Positions 30,272 through 39,929 of a stretch of 64,000 bases of DNA are shown piece by piece. Source of the stretch: Prochlorococcus sp. AG-402-B05 (GTDB taxonomy: Bacteria > Cyanobacteriota > Cyanobacteriia > PCC-6307 > Cyanobiaceae); assembly GCA_003279635.1 (NCBI GenBank), contig QCHK01000004.1:1-64000 (forward strand). Reading direction: 5' to 3'. Positions within the stretch are counted from its first letter, which is position 1. Each line of letters begins with the position of its first letter. A program made the translations under genes and the position numbers. The notes under the pieces were generated by a model, which made no database searches, had not been told where the DNA came from, and saw nothing but the letters and a program-made list of their open reading frames with translations.

Positions 30272-30568
30272 ATGTCCACTTCTATCGATTTATCGCAAAT
30301 TAATGAGCTTGCGATGTCAATAGCTGACAGATTATTTATTCAAGTTGGAAATTGGAACCTTTATCTAGGTGACGCTGGCCTTGCAAAGGACTTAGCTGTT
30401 GAATGTCATGCTAACTTTGATCAAGGTGCAAATTTTGCAGCTAGAAAAGGTCTTGAAGGAATTCAAGTAAAACTTGGCGGAGGTAGCACGCATTTGCCGT
30501 TGTCAAAATTAATTCCACCAAATCAATTTTTTGACCTTGAGGAGATTTTAGAACCCTATTGCAGATAA
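30272..30568 (+). CDS. DUF3181 family protein
   Basis: A 98-residue soluble protein matching the cyanobacterial DUF3181 family, with the conserved core IADRLFIQVGNWNLYLGDAG and a C-terminal FFDLEEILEPYCR. No signal peptide, membrane helix or catalytic motif is visible, and function is unknown. It is followed by a second small gene on the same strand. Confidence 0.75.
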   Translation: MSTSIDLSQINELAMSIADRLFIQVGNWNLYLGDAGLAKDLAVECHANFDQGANFAARKGLEGIQVKLGGGSTHLPLSKLIPPNQFFDLEEILEPYCR

Positions 30569-30608
30569 GATTTGATCAATTGCTTCTTTATTCTTGCTAA
30601 TCATTCAG

Positions 30609-30857
30609 GTGACTAATGCCAGAGAGGTTGTAAGGCAGCGAATTGGTCGATTAGGAGAGAGACTTATAGGAAAAGTTGCTGATGCAGATGCACAGGTTGA
30701 AAAGGAATTAATGAAAGAGATGGAAATAGCTTTTCAAGAGTTTGGTATCGAAGCAAGAATTCTCTCAGTAAGTGGAGTAAAAACTGATGAAATGAATTGT
30801 TTGGAAATTCCACTTAAAGTTAGATCAGAAAAAAATGTTTTTCTTAAAGACGAATAA
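30609..30857 (+). CDS. Small conserved hypothetical protein
   Basis: An 82-residue soluble protein beginning VTNAREVVRQRIGRLGERL if the GTG at 30609 is used; a TTG at 30594 in the same frame adds five residues. I prefer the GTG because the following helix resembles the start of similar picocyanobacterial proteins. The sequence is helical and charged, with ALL-type heptad character, then a GIEARILSVSGV strand. No known domain. It lies 40 bases after the DUF3181 gene and overlaps the convergent murJ by 14 bases. Confidence 0.6.
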   Translation: MTNAREVVRQRIGRLGERLIGKVADADAQVEKELMKEMEIAFQEFGIEARILSVSGVKTDEMNCLEIPLKVRSEKNVFLKDE

Positions 30858-32451
30858 ACTTCTCCTTTAAAAACTTATTTAAATTATCAATATCATCAAT
30901 TTTAAGAATAATTGCTAGACAATAAAAGATAATCAGACTAATTCCCGCTGATAGTATTAATTTCAATAATAAGTTGATAAAATTATAGGGTAAAAATATT
31001 ATTTTAAAAATAAAAAATGAGCAAATACCAGAAATTAAGCCAATCAGAATAATTCTCAGATTCTGATACAATAGATTAGATAAATCTAGATTATCTAATT
31101 TTTGGTTTAATTTAAATAATAAAAGTATGCAAGCGAAGAAATTAACAAATGTAGTTGAAAAGACTAATCCATTCACACCTAAGTTTAGCGGTGATATATC
31201 CCCCCATGGACTTGAGCCTCCTATTAAAAACCAGTCAAAAAATAAATTTAGTAATATTGCTATGATTGATATTTTAAATGGTGTTTTTGCATCCTCTATA
31301 CCATAGAAAATTCTTACCAATAGATCTCTACATAGATAAAAAGGCATGCCTATTCCATATGCAATTAATAGTTGACTTACTATATCAACCGCATTTTGAT
31401 TGAATGAACCTCTTCCATAGATTAATATAACTATTGGAGTAGAAAGTGAAATAAATATCGACCCTAAAAACACCATAGAAATAGATGAAATAATTAATCC
31501 CTGATGGATTTTTTTGATTAATTTTAAATGATTTTCTCGAGCTCTTAAACTTACAAAAACCGGTAATAATGGAATTAAAATAGAATTTGATACTATTCCA
31601 AGAGGTGCTTGAACTAAAAAGTTTGCGTAACTTAATGCAGCTGCAGCTCCAACTATTTTCGATGCAAAGAATAAATCAGTAAAAACATTAATTTGTATCA
31701 TTCCTGAAGAAAGTGAAGCAGGGGCAATCATTTTTAAGGCTCTTTTTAGTTCTAAATATTTTGTTTTTATTGAAAAACCTATCGCAAATATTCCTTTTTT
31801 AATTAGGAAAGGTATTTGAATTAAATATTGAGACAGGGCACCTATAAATGTTGCCTTTGCTAAAATAATTCCTCCTCTCGTATTCAATGCATCTAGATCC
31901 ATAGTATTTCCTTTATTTATCCAAAAGTTTGATATTGAAATTATGATGATTAGACTTGAAATTAATGGAGATATAGAGGGGATGAAAAATTCTTTTTTAG
32001 CATTTAGTGATCCAAATCCAAGACCTATTAATCCAGATAGGAAGATTATTGGTGACATTATTTTCAATTGATAGGATGCTATTTCTTTTATTTCAGGGAT
32101 TAAACTTGGTCCAACCAAATTAATCAAAAAATCAGATGAAAAGTAAATAAAAAAACTTATAATTACTAGTATTATAGATAAAATATTATTGATTGAACTT
32201 ATAAATAATCTACTGTCAACTTTATTTTTATCTGCCAATAGTGTAACCATTGAGTTATGCAATGGACCATTAATACCTCCTAAAAGAACTAAAAAAAATC
32301 CAGGTATAATATAAGCATAATTATATGCATCATATGCAGCACTAATTCCGAAAGCACCAGCAATAACTAATTGCCTTGCCATCCCTCCAAATTTGCTCAA
32401 TAAAGTTCCTAAACTTACGACGAAAGCAATTTCTTTGATTGATTTCGACAT
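30844..32451 (-). CDS. murJ: MurJ/MviN lipid II flippase
   Basis: Integral membrane protein of the MOP exporter superfamily that flips lipid II for peptidoglycan synthesis. The 535 residues contain about 14 hydrophobic segments. The N-terminal LGTLLSKFGGMARQLVIAGAFG matches the MviN start (SxxTxxSRxxGxxRd type), and GGINGPLHNSM and LPLLPVFVSLRAREN-like regions follow. It is convergent with the small gene before it and divergent from sfsA by 74 bases. Confidence 0.92.
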   Translation of the reverse strand: MSKSIKEIAFVVSLGTLLSKFGGMARQLVIAGAFGISAAYDAYNYAYIIPGFFLVLLGGINGPLHNSMVTLLADKNKVDSRLFISSINNILSIILVIISFFIYFSSDFLINLVGPSLIPEIKEIASYQLKIMSPIIFLSGLIGLGFGSLNAKKEFFIPSISPLISSLIIIISISNFWINKGNTMDLDALNTRGGIILAKATFIGALSQYLIQIPFLIKKGIFAIGFSIKTKYLELKRALKMIAPASLSSGMIQINVFTDLFFASKIVGAAAALSYANFLVQAPLGIVSNSILIPLLPVFVSLRARENHLKLIKKIHQGLIISSISMVFLGSIFISLSTPIVILIYGRGSFNQNAVDIVSQLLIAYGIGMPFYLCRDLLVRIFYGIEDAKTPFKISIIAILLNLFFDWFLIGGSSPWGDISPLNLGVNGLVFSTTFVNFFACILLLFKLNQKLDNLDLSNLLYQNLRIILIGLISGICSFFIFKIIFLPYNFINLLLKLILSAGISLIIFYCLAIILKIDDIDNLNKFLKEKFIRL

Positions 32452-32525
32452 GTTAAATTTGAAAAAAGAGAGCTTTCATTTCCTAAAATATTTTGTAGTT
32501 CTTGTTTTAATTGGATGTTAATTAA

Positions 32526-33293
32526 GTGATTGAAATTGGTAAAACCATTATTAAGTTTCCTCCTCTTATAGAGGGAATATTAATTAAGAGATATAAGAGG
32601 TTTTTGGCCGATATTGAATTGGATGATGGAGAGGTTGTTACAGCGCATTGTGCAAATACAGGCCCAATGAAAGGGGTTTTGTGGCCTGGGCGGAGAGTCA
32701 GGCTCAAGTATTCTCCTTCACCTAAACGTAAATTAGATTGGTCTTGGGAGCAAGCTGAGGTTCCTAGTCATAATGAGAACAAGAAATGCTGGGTTGGTAT
32801 TAATACATCTTTGCCTAATAAATTGATTAAACATCTAATTGAAGGAAATTGTTTAGAGAAGCAATTTGGTCAAATTTCAAGCATTAAGCCTGAAGTTGTT
32901 TATGGCTTAGAAAGAAAAAGTAGAATTGATCTATTGCTTTATCCAAGCATTCAGAATGAAGATAGTAGAAAGATATTTGTCGAGGTTAAAAATACAACTT
33001 GGTGTGAAGATTCTTTAGCATTTTTCCCTGATACAGTAACTACTAGAGGTCAAAAACATTTAATAGAATTAATGAGTGTTTATCCAGATTCTCGAGCAGT
33101 GCTAATTCCTTGTATTAGTAGAAGTGATATAGAACTTTTTGCACCTGGTGACATAGCAGATCCTGAGTATGGGAGGTTGTTTAGAGAGGCATTAGTTAAG
33201 GGTGTTGAAGTAATTCCATGCGCATTTGGTTTTTTTATAGATCACATCACCTGGGAAGGGATTAGACCATTTCAGCATTCAAGAGAAAAATAA
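32526..33293 (+). CDS. sfsA: SfsA family protein (sugar fermentation stimulation protein homologue)
   Basis: A 255-residue protein of the SfsA family, a nucleic-acid-binding/nuclease-like fold whose cellular role is unclear. Features: [30 protein letters not shown] (about 37-49), the RIDLLL segment, and the acidic EVKNTTW motif near 151-157, which resembles a PD-(D/E)xK nuclease core. GTG start at 32526; no ATG fits the conserved N-terminus. amt1 lies 260 bases downstream on the same strand but has its own regulatory region. Confidence 0.9.
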   Translation: MIEIGKTIIKFPPLIEGILIKRYKRFLADIELDDGEVVTAHCANTGPMKGVLWPGRRVRLKYSPSPKRKLDWSWEQAEVPSHNENKKCWVGINTSLPNKLIKHLIEGNCLEKQFGQISSIKPEVVYGLERKSRIDLLLYPSIQNEDSRKIFVEVKNTTWCEDSLAFFPDTVTTRGQKHLIELMSVYPDSRAVLIPCISRSDIELFAPGDIADPEYGRLFREALVKGVEVIPCAFGFFIDHITWEGIRPFQHSREK

Positions 33294-33450
33294 ATTATTT
33301 CAATATAAAATCACAGGTTTTTATAGTTTAGCTATTTTAACTAGTACTTGGTTTTGTTTGGACTGCTTCAGTTCTTAGGAGGATTTGTTCAATTAATTGA
33401 GTTGATAAATGTGTAAATCAGAACATTTTTTCAAGACTAAACTCTTTTTT

Positions 33451-33464
33451 GTATTAACGCTTAC
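33451..33464 (+). promoter_or_regulatory. NtcA-binding box of amt1
   Basis: A perfect GTA-N8-TAC site (GTATTAACGCTTAC) lies 89 bases before the amt1 ATG. A TACATAT element at 33486-33492 lies about 21 bases after the site, near the distance of a -10 box in NtcA-activated promoters (predicted transcript start near 33499). amt1 is an NtcA target in cyanobacteria, so the site is probably real. Between box and -10 lies a perfect 7-bp inverted repeat (33471-33477 with 33485-33491). Confidence 0.7.
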
Positions 33465-33553
33465 ATCTTGTATGTATATGTTGCATACATATTTAATATT
33501 GTATAAATTTTGGATTAACTATCCATTTCTTTTTCTCGAAGTAAGCATCATTT

Positions 33554-35044
33554 ATGACCACTGCTTTGCAATCGCCTCCAAGGCGAACTACTTCTCGTCT
33601 TCAGGACGCAAGTCTTTTGAACGGGCCAATGCTTCTTCTAAGAAGTATTAAAGGCTTTAGAAGAAGTCAGTCTTGGGCATGGCTAGCCTCTATCCCATTG
33701 GCCCTTTTGGGATTAGGTGTTTTCACTTTCTCTGCAAGAGCTGAGGTTGCTCTTTCAGATTTAACAGGACCACAAGCCGCTGCTTTTTTGGCGGACAACC
33801 TTTGGTTGTTCATAGCCACAATCCTCGTTATTTTTATGAACGCGGGATTCGCAATGGTTGAAGCTGGTATGTGCCGTCAAAAAAATGCGGTCAACATTTT
33901 AGCAAAAAATTTATTTGTATTTGCTCTTGCTGTTACCGCTTACTGGGTAATTGGTTATTCCTTAATGTATGGCGGTTCAGTGATTGATGGATGGCTTTAT
34001 TTCCAAGGCTTATTCGTTGATCCTGATCCTTCAGGTGCACTTGAGTGTGCAGCCGCTGGAGATACAGGTTGTCTTGTCCCAGCAGTAGATTTCCTTTTCC
34101 AATCTGCTTTTGCTGGTACTGCTGCAACGATCGTTTCAGGATTGGTTGCTGAGAGAGTCAAATTCGGTGAATTTGTAGTTTTCTCAATAGTTTTGACTGC
34201 TTTTATCTATCCAATTGCAGGAAGTTGGCAGTGGAATGGTGGTTGGCTTTCTGAACTTGGTTTTATTGATTTCGCTGGTTCATCCATTGTCCACTCTGTT
34301 GGAGGATGGGCAGGCCTAGTTGGAGCAATGCTTCTAGGACCACGTATTGGCAAATTTGTCGATGGCAAAGCTCAAGCGATGCCTGGACACAATATGGCCA
34401 TTGCAACTTTAGGAGCACTAATCCTTTGGATTGGTTGGTATGGATTCAACCCTGGCTCAGAATTAGCTATGGATCAATATGTTGCTTACGTTGCAGTTAC
34501 AACAACTTTGGCAGCAGCTGGTGGTGCAATCGCAGCTACAGTTCTATCTACCATTACTTCTGGTAAGCCTGATCTAACTATGATCATTAATGGCATTCTT
34601 GCTGGATTAGTAAGTATCACTGCTGGTTGTGGCAACATGACTTTTGCTGGTTCTTGGCTTGCTGGTGCTGTAGGTGGATTAATCGTCGTTGTTGCAGTAG
34701 CTGCGTTGGATTCTGCAGGTATTGATGATCCAGTTGGTGCTTTCTCAGTTCACGGTGTTTGTGGAGTTTGGGGAACTGTTGTTATCGGCCTTTGGGGCGT
34801 TGATGGCATGGATCCAGGAGCTGCAGGAATTGGTCTTCTCAATGGAGGAGGAATCAACCAATTCTTCATTCAAGCATTAGGAGCAGCTGCTTATGGCATA
34901 TGGACTGTTGTGACATGCTGGATTGCTTGGCAAGTTATTGGTGGCTTCTTCGGAGGTATCAGAGTTAGCGAAGCAGAAGAGACACAGGGACTTGATATTG
35001 GCGAGCATGGAATGGAGGCTTATCCTGACTTTGCTTCTAGCTAG
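33554..35044 (+). CDS. amt1: Ammonium transporter Amt1
   Basis: High-affinity ammonium channel of the Amt/MEP/Rh family in the plasma membrane. The 496 residues start with a long basic leader and a hydrophobic segment ending in FSARAEVA (about 46-66, a possible signal peptide), followed by about eleven membrane helices. Family signatures: MVEAGMCRQKNAVNI, FAGTAATIVSGLVAERVKF, and the twin pore histidines in SSIVHSVGGWAG and FSVHGVCGVWGT. Codon use looks more GC-rich than the neighbours, as for a highly expressed gene. A strong terminator follows. Confidence 0.97.
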   Translation: MTTALQSPPRRTTSRLQDASLLNGPMLLLRSIKGFRRSQSWAWLASIPLALLGLGVFTFSARAEVALSDLTGPQAAAFLADNLWLFIATILVIFMNAGFAMVEAGMCRQKNAVNILAKNLFVFALAVTAYWVIGYSLMYGGSVIDGWLYFQGLFVDPDPSGALECAAAGDTGCLVPAVDFLFQSAFAGTAATIVSGLVAERVKFGEFVVFSIVLTAFIYPIAGSWQWNGGWLSELGFIDFAGSSIVHSVGGWAGLVGAMLLGPRIGKFVDGKAQAMPGHNMAIATLGALILWIGWYGFNPGSELAMDQYVAYVAVTTTLAAAGGAIAATVLSTITSGKPDLTMIINGILAGLVSITAGCGNMTFAGSWLAGAVGGLIVVVAVAALDSAGIDDPVGAFSVHGVCGVWGTVVIGLWGVDGMDPGAAGIGLLNGGGINQFFIQALGAAAYGIWTVVTCWIAWQVIGGFFGGIRVSEAEETQGLDIGEHGMEAYPDFASS

Positions 35045-35077
35045 TTAACTAGTGTTTAGTTGTCTTACATTAAATCT

Positions 35078-35108
35078 AAAAAAGCCCAGATATATTCTGG
35101 GCTTTTTT
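35078..35108 (+). terminator. Intrinsic terminator of amt1
   Basis: A perfect 13-bp inverted repeat (AAAAAAGCCCAGA with TCTGGGCTTTTTT) around a TATAT loop, starting 33 bases beyond the amt1 stop and ending in a T-run. It separates amt1 from ispH. Confidence 0.93.
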
Positions 35109-35165
35109 AGTGTGGTTTAATAGTTATGAGATTCCTATCAATTTGTTTTTTACTATTTAATTGAA

Positions 35166-36368
35166 ATGGATACTCAAGCCTTTAAACAAACTCTTCATAA
35201 ATCGGATCGTTATAACCGAAGGGGATTTGGTTCCGCAAATAAGCGAGCTCAAGCACTTGCTGAGGCTTATCAAAGTGGTTTGATTGGATCTATTAGAGAA
35301 AATGGAAATCTTTTAGAGCATGGAAGATTAAAAGTTAAACTTGCAGAAGCTTTTGGTTTTTGTTGGGGAGTAGAAAGATCAGTAGCAATGGCTTACGAGA
35401 CTAGGAAGCATTATCCAAATGAAAGAATATGGATCACTAATGAAATCATTCATAACCCCTCTGTGAATGATCATTTAAGGAAAATGAATGTTCTTTTTAT
35501 TGCTGAGGAGAAAGGTGTCAAAGACTTTTCAGTAGTTAAAGATGGAGATGTAGTAATTCTTCCTGCATTTGGAGCAACGGTTCAAGATATGAAGCTCTTA
35601 CACGATAGAGGTTGTCATATTATTGATACCACTTGCCCATGGGTTTCAAAAGTTTGGCATACAGTCGAAAAGCATAAAAAACATACTTTCACATCAATTA
35701 TTCATGGAAAATATAAACACGAAGAAACTCTAGCTACTAGTTCTTTTGCAGGGACTTACCTAGTCTTATTTGACCTTGAAGAGGCCAATTATGTTTCTGA
35801 TTATATTTTAGGCAAAGGAAATAGAGAAGATTTCTTAAAGCGTTTTTCAAAAGCCTCTTCAGCAGGGTTCGATCCCGACAAGGATTTGCAAAAAGTTGGA
35901 GTTGCTAATCAGACCACAATGTTAAAAAGCGAAACTGAGGAAATAGGGAGATTGTTTGAAAAAACAATGTTGCAACGATTTGGACCTGCTCAATTGAATG
36001 ACCATTTTTTAGCCATTAATACCATTTGTGATGCTACTGAAGAAAGACAAGGAGCAATGTTTTCGCTAGTTGATGAACCTCTTGATCTTATGGTTGTAAT
36101 TGGTGGATTCAATTCTTCTAACACAACTCATCTTCAAGAAATCGCAATTAGTAGGGGGATTCGTTCATTTCATATTGATACTCCAGAGAGAATTGGCGAA
36201 GAGACCAATACCATTACTCATATGCCTCTAGAGGGAGAATTGTTAACTGAGAAAGATTTTCTTCAAAAGGGAAATATTAGTGTGGGTATTACTTCGGGTG
36301 CTTCAACTCCTGACCGCGTGGTTGAAGATGTTATTCACAAGCTAATGAAAATAGGCGAAAATTTTTGA
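35166..36368 (+). CDS. ispH: 4-hydroxy-3-methylbut-2-enyl diphosphate reductase IspH
   Basis: Last enzyme of the MEP isoprenoid pathway, a 4Fe-4S reductase making IPP and DMAPP. The three cluster cysteines are in FGFCWGVER (about 66), [10 protein letters not shown] (about 157) and [11 protein letters not shown] (about 292); HGKYKHEE is also conserved. Length 400, with a long N-terminal region and an insertion near 225-245, is the cyanobacterial/plant form. The DoxX-like gene follows by 62 bases. Confidence 0.95.
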   Translation: MDTQAFKQTLHKSDRYNRRGFGSANKRAQALAEAYQSGLIGSIRENGNLLEHGRLKVKLAEAFGFCWGVERSVAMAYETRKHYPNERIWITNEIIHNPSVNDHLRKMNVLFIAEEKGVKDFSVVKDGDVVILPAFGATVQDMKLLHDRGCHIIDTTCPWVSKVWHTVEKHKKHTFTSIIHGKYKHEETLATSSFAGTYLVLFDLEEANYVSDYILGKGNREDFLKRFSKASSAGFDPDKDLQKVGVANQTTMLKSETEEIGRLFEKTMLQRFGPAQLNDHFLAINTICDATEERQGAMFSLVDEPLDLMVVIGGFNSSNTTHLQEIAISRGIRSFHIDTPERIGEETNTITHMPLEGELLTEKDFLQKGNISVGITSGASTPDRVVEDVIHKLMKIGENF

Positions 36369-36430
36369 TAAGAAAAAAACGCAATTTTGCTCCAGTCTCT
36401 CGTAGGATAGTTAATAGTTTTTAGTAGAAG

Positions 36431-36964
36431 ATGACTCAATCAAACAAATCTAATCTTAAAGATCCTGATTCACAAAAAGTTGAAGTGGTTGTTCAAAGCC
36501 CGGAAGGTGAAGTAAATATTTTTGGTGAACTGTCAATCTTTGTACTCAGAGTTAGTTTTAGTTTGTTCATGGTTCATCACGGTCTGGAAAAATTGAGTGA
36601 TCCAGGAGGATTCGCTGAATTTGTGGTAGGCAAATACTTTACCTTTCTTCCTGGTGATCCTGTTATTTGGACTTATTTGGCGGCAGTAACTCAAATAGTT
36701 TGTCCAATTGGACTGGCAACAGGAGTATTAGCAAGATTATCCTCCTTGGGTCTATTCTCAACTATGGTTTTTGCTTTGTACTTCCACTTTATAGATACTG
36801 GTTTAGAGGGATTCCCTTTTGCTGTAGTTGAAAATCACAATTATATTTTTGAATTATCCGCTATTTATGCAGCAATATCATTTTATTTCTTATGTGCAGG
36901 TCCTGGAAGATTATCACTTTTCAGGAAATCTAATAAAATAACTTACTATCCAAAAGGATCATAA
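36431..36964 (+). CDS. DoxX family membrane protein
   Basis: A 177-residue protein with an acidic/polar N-terminus and four hydrophobic helices (about 35-55, 77-97, 101-120, 135-155). The segment FVLRVSFSLFMVHHGLEKLSDPGGFAEFV is typical of the DoxX/YphA family, and GLATGVLARLSSLGLFSTM follows. DoxX proteins are small membrane proteins of uncertain redox or stress roles. Convergent with purH. Confidence 0.8.
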   Translation: MTQSNKSNLKDPDSQKVEVVVQSPEGEVNIFGELSIFVLRVSFSLFMVHHGLEKLSDPGGFAEFVVGKYFTFLPGDPVIWTYLAAVTQIVCPIGLATGVLARLSSLGLFSTMVFALYFHFIDTGLEGFPFAVVENHNYIFELSAIYAAISFYFLCAGPGRLSLFRKSNKITYYPKGS

Positions 36965-37025
36965 TTAAGTATAAATTTAAAGTAAAAATAATATATTTAA
37001 GAAATCCAACTCTATTGAGTTTATC

Positions 37026-38582
37026 TCAATGTAAAAAGTGCCTTTTACCAGTAAAAATCATTTTTATTCCTAATTCATTGCAGGCTTTAATAGAATCTTC
37101 GTCTCTTATGCTTCCACCTGGCTGAATAATTGAACTAATACCATAATCAGCAGCCATCTTTACAGTATCGTCAAATGGGAAAAAACCATCACTAGCCAAA
37201 ACTGCCCCTTTTGATTTTGTACCAGCGGCTTCTAATGCAAGTTTTGCTGAACCTACCCTATTCATTTGGCCAGCTCCAATCCCCAGACTCTGCTGATTAG
37301 ATGCTACAGCTATTGCGTTTGATCGTATGTGTTTTACAATTTTCCAAGCAAAAGATAAGTCATTTATTTCTTCATCTGTTGGGATTAGTTCCGTAACATT
37401 TTTCCATTCTTTTTGATCAATAGTTGGTTCGTCTGAATCTTGAATTAATAAACCACCAAGTATGCTTCTTATGTGATTTTTATCTGCTTTTTGAACAGAC
37501 TCAGCTTTTAATTCTAACAACCTAAGATTTTTCTTTTTTGAAAGTATTTCTTTTGCATTCTCATTAAAATATGGAGCTACAACACATTCAATAAATATAT
37601 TTTCAACTTCTTTTGCTGCAGCTTCATCAACAGGGCAATTGATAGCAATAATACCCCCAAAAGCACTTACTCTATCGCCATCTAATGCTCTTTTAATAGC
37701 TGAAGATGGACAATCTCCAATAGCTACTCCACAAGGATTTGTATGCTTAATTACTACCGCTGCCTTTTGATATGAAGGGTTACTAATAGTATTTTCATAC
37801 CCAAATTCACGAAGAGTTGATAAAGCAGCCTCCAGATCGAGAAGATTATTTGTACTTAATTCTTTTCCTTGTAATTGATTAGCACCACTCCATCCTTTTT
37901 CAGGCTCTCCGAACCATGAAGCTTTTTGATGAGGATTTTCTCCATACCTAAGCTCTTGTTTTAATGGCAAGCTTTGCAACCAAGAAACCTTTTTTGAGGA
38001 GCTTTGTTTAGCAATCCATTTACTTATTGTTAAGTCATAGGTAGCGGTATGCTCAAAAGCTTGTTGCGAAAATTTTTTTCGTAATTCAGTAGTAATCTTT
38101 TTTGATTTATAGGCATCAAGTAAGTTTGAGTATTGACTTGGATCAGTAACTACAACAACATCTTTATGGTTTTTTGCTGCTGCTCGAATCATTGTTGGCC
38201 CGCCAATGTCAATATTTTCGATAACTTCTTCCCATGAAACATTCTCTTTGGAAATTGTTTTTTCAAATGGATATAAGTTAACAACTACCAAGTCTATAGG
38301 ATTGATATTTTGTTTATGTAAATCATCTAAATGAGATTGTTCATCTCGTCTGGCTAATATACCTCCATGGATTCTTGGGTTTAGTGTTTTTACTCTTCCT
38401 CCAAGAATTTCTGGGAATCCTGTGTAATCGGCGACTCGTGTAACAGGAAGATTTTCACTCTCAATTAACTTTGCAGTCCCGCCACTTGAAATTATTTTGA
38501 AGCCCAGTTCATTAACTAATGCTTTCGCAAGTGGAATTAAGCCAGTTTTGTCTGAGACACTTAGCAGGGCTATAGGTGACAT
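37026..38582 (-). CDS. purH: Bifunctional AICAR transformylase / IMP cyclohydrolase
   Basis: Catalyses the last two steps of IMP synthesis. The N-terminal cyclohydrolase domain (about 1-195) begins [18 protein letters not shown] and has [20 protein letters not shown]. The C-terminal transformylase half has [12 protein letters not shown], the KHTNPCGVA motif with its catalytic lysine-histidine, and a C-terminal [11 protein letters not shown] and [11 protein letters not shown]. Length 518 is usual. It is divergent from the esterase gene across 64 bases. Confidence 0.97.
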   Translation of the reverse strand: MSPIALLSVSDKTGLIPLAKALVNELGFKIISSGGTAKLIESENLPVTRVADYTGFPEILGGRVKTLNPRIHGGILARRDEQSHLDDLHKQNINPIDLVVVNLYPFEKTISKENVSWEEVIENIDIGGPTMIRAAAKNHKDVVVVTDPSQYSNLLDAYKSKKITTELRKKFSQQAFEHTATYDLTISKWIAKQSSSKKVSWLQSLPLKQELRYGENPHQKASWFGEPEKGWSGANQLQGKELSTNNLLDLEAALSTLREFGYENTISNPSYQKAAVVIKHTNPCGVAIGDCPSSAIKRALDGDRVSAFGGIIAINCPVDEAAAKEVENIFIECVVAPYFNENAKEILSKKKNLRLLELKAESVQKADKNHIRSILGGLLIQDSDEPTIDQKEWKNVTELIPTDEEINDLSFAWKIVKHIRSNAIAVASNQQSLGIGAGQMNRVGSAKLALEAAGTKSKGAVLASDGFFPFDDTVKMAADYGISSIIQPGGSIRDEDSIKACNELGIKMIFTGKRHFLH

Positions 38583-38646
38583 TTTTATTTTTTGAAATCG
38601 ATTCTTCTCGATAACCTACGCATCAAAGAAGCATATTGCATTCAAG

Positions 38647-39252
38647 ATGACTGAACTAATCTCCTTAAATTCTGAATCCGCAACAAATAGATTGGTTTTA
38701 CTTCATGGTTGGGGGGCAGATGCCCATGATCTAATGCCTGTTGGGAAATTATTAACTGATGGATTAAAAGATTCTTTTGAAATAATTGCTCTCTCTGCTC
38801 CTCAGCCTCATCCAGGCGGATCAGGTAGGCAATGGTACCCTTTATATCCTCACGAATGGGAACAAGTCCCAAATGCAGTATTAGATCTTGAAAAACGCTT
38901 AAATGGTCTTTGCTCTAAACAAATTCCTTTAGACAAGACTCTCTTATTGGGCTTTTCTCAAGGAGGTGCAATAGCCTTAGATATAGCAACAAGAATTAAA
39001 TTTCAGGGAGTTTTTGCACTTAGCTCTTATCCACATCCAGATTGGGAACCTGTGAAAAATATGCCACCTATTTTTCTTTGCCATGGGGAAATGGACGAGG
39101 TTGTTCCAAAAGCTGCTTCTAAGAAAAGCCTTGATATTTTGTTGAAAAATGGAATAAAAGCAGAATTATATTTATTTGATGGAGGCCATGAAATTAATAA
39201 TGATCTAATTCATTATTGCCGTGGAAAAATTGAACAACAATTTTTAAGTTAA
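38647..39252 (+). CDS. Alpha/beta hydrolase, carboxylesterase/phospholipase family
   Basis: A 201-residue protein of the Abhydrolase_2 group (carboxylesterases and acyl-protein thioesterases). The catalytic serine is in LLGFSQGGA (about 100-108); Asp is in HGEMDEVVP (about 150) and His in DGGHEIN (about 182). An oxyanion segment LLHGWGADAHDLMP is near the N-terminus. Soluble, no signal peptide. Substrate unknown. The 3' end overlaps the convergent DUF3155 gene by four bases. Confidence 0.88.
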   Translation: MTELISLNSESATNRLVLLHGWGADAHDLMPVGKLLTDGLKDSFEIIALSAPQPHPGGSGRQWYPLYPHEWEQVPNAVLDLEKRLNGLCSKQIPLDKTLLLGFSQGGAIALDIATRIKFQGVFALSSYPHPDWEPVKNMPPIFLCHGEMDEVVPKAASKKSLDILLKNGIKAELYLFDGGHEINNDLIHYCRGKIEQQFLS

Positions 39253-39617
39253 ACAAAAGCGTATTCGTACTCTTCTATTTCTTCCCAGTCATCTGCTGTT
39301 AGTTCTAAACCAGCAAAGATTTTGTCCTCACCAAGGAATTCAACAATCACTCTTAAAGAAGGGAACAGAAAATGATTTTCTTCAGCGTATTGAGCACTAA
39401 ACAAACCTTTCTCTCCCCAAAAAAAGCGATCAGTAGTGTGTTCATTACGACGTACATTTAATATCGCTGGAGCATTGAGGCCCTCTTCTGCAATAAACCT
39501 TCGGGCTGCTGTTACGGGCTTGTGCTGACCTGTGCCTAGATGGAAAATAGGGACATGGGACATAACACGCTGTCCTGCAAGTCTTCTTCTGCTAATTCTT
39601 TTGCGCTTCTTAGACAT
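39249..39617 (-). CDS. DUF3155 family protein
   Basis: A 122-residue cyanobacterial protein of unknown function. The basic N-terminus KKRKRISRRRLAGQRVMSHVP suggests nucleic-acid or ribosome contact, and the remainder is conserved (TAARRFIAEEGLNAPAILNVRRNEHTTDRFFWGEKG), ending in a run of acidic residues. The combination is diagnostic of DUF3155. Its 5' side is the 312-base gap 39618-39929. Confidence 0.8.
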   Translation of the reverse strand: MSKKRKRISRRRLAGQRVMSHVPIFHLGTGQHKPVTAARRFIAEEGLNAPAILNVRRNEHTTDRFFWGEKGLFSAQYAEENHFLFPSLRVIVEFLGEDKIFAGLELTADDWEEIEEYEYAFV

Positions 39618-39756
39618 AAAAAAACTACCTTTATTTGTTGGGAGAAAGTTAGAGGTTTTTCTTTTTTATTGGCTCAAGCCTAAGCAAGAGTTTTTTAAGA
39701 AAAATAAGTTGAAACTGAGGAGCAAAGTTTTCTCAAATAATTAAAAGTTGACGACA

Positions 39757-39833
39757 GAGGTTACCCATCAATCTCTGCAACAGCCTCAAAGTCACTCAAA
39801 GTGCTCACTTTTGATTAAATTTGAGATAACCTC
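39757..39833. ncRNA. Candidate structured RNA (nested inverted repeats)
   Basis: Inside the 312-base gap between DUF3155 and the histidine kinase, three inverted repeats are nested: GAGGTTA/TAACCTC (39757-39763 with 39827-39833), CTCAAA/TTTGAG (39785-39790 with 39820-39825), and AAAGT/ACTTT around a GCTC loop (39798-39811). The outer and middle right arms are one base apart. This could be a small RNA or an untranslated leader of either flanking gene; strand is unknown. No known RNA family is recognised, and the rest of the gap shows nothing. Confidence 0.35.
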
Positions 39834-39929
39834 CTAGTAAGTAATCTAAATTCTTTGTAAATATCTTAATACTTTTTTCAATTTTTTCAAGTTTTTGAAT
39901 ATTTGGTTTTCCCTGTCTAAGATTGCATA

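Noticed and set aside
33409..33651. An 80-residue open frame across the amt1 promoter and the amt1 start
   Set aside because: It covers the NtcA box and overlaps the beginning of amt1 in another frame, has no ribosome-binding site, and is composed of low-complexity hydrophobic residues.
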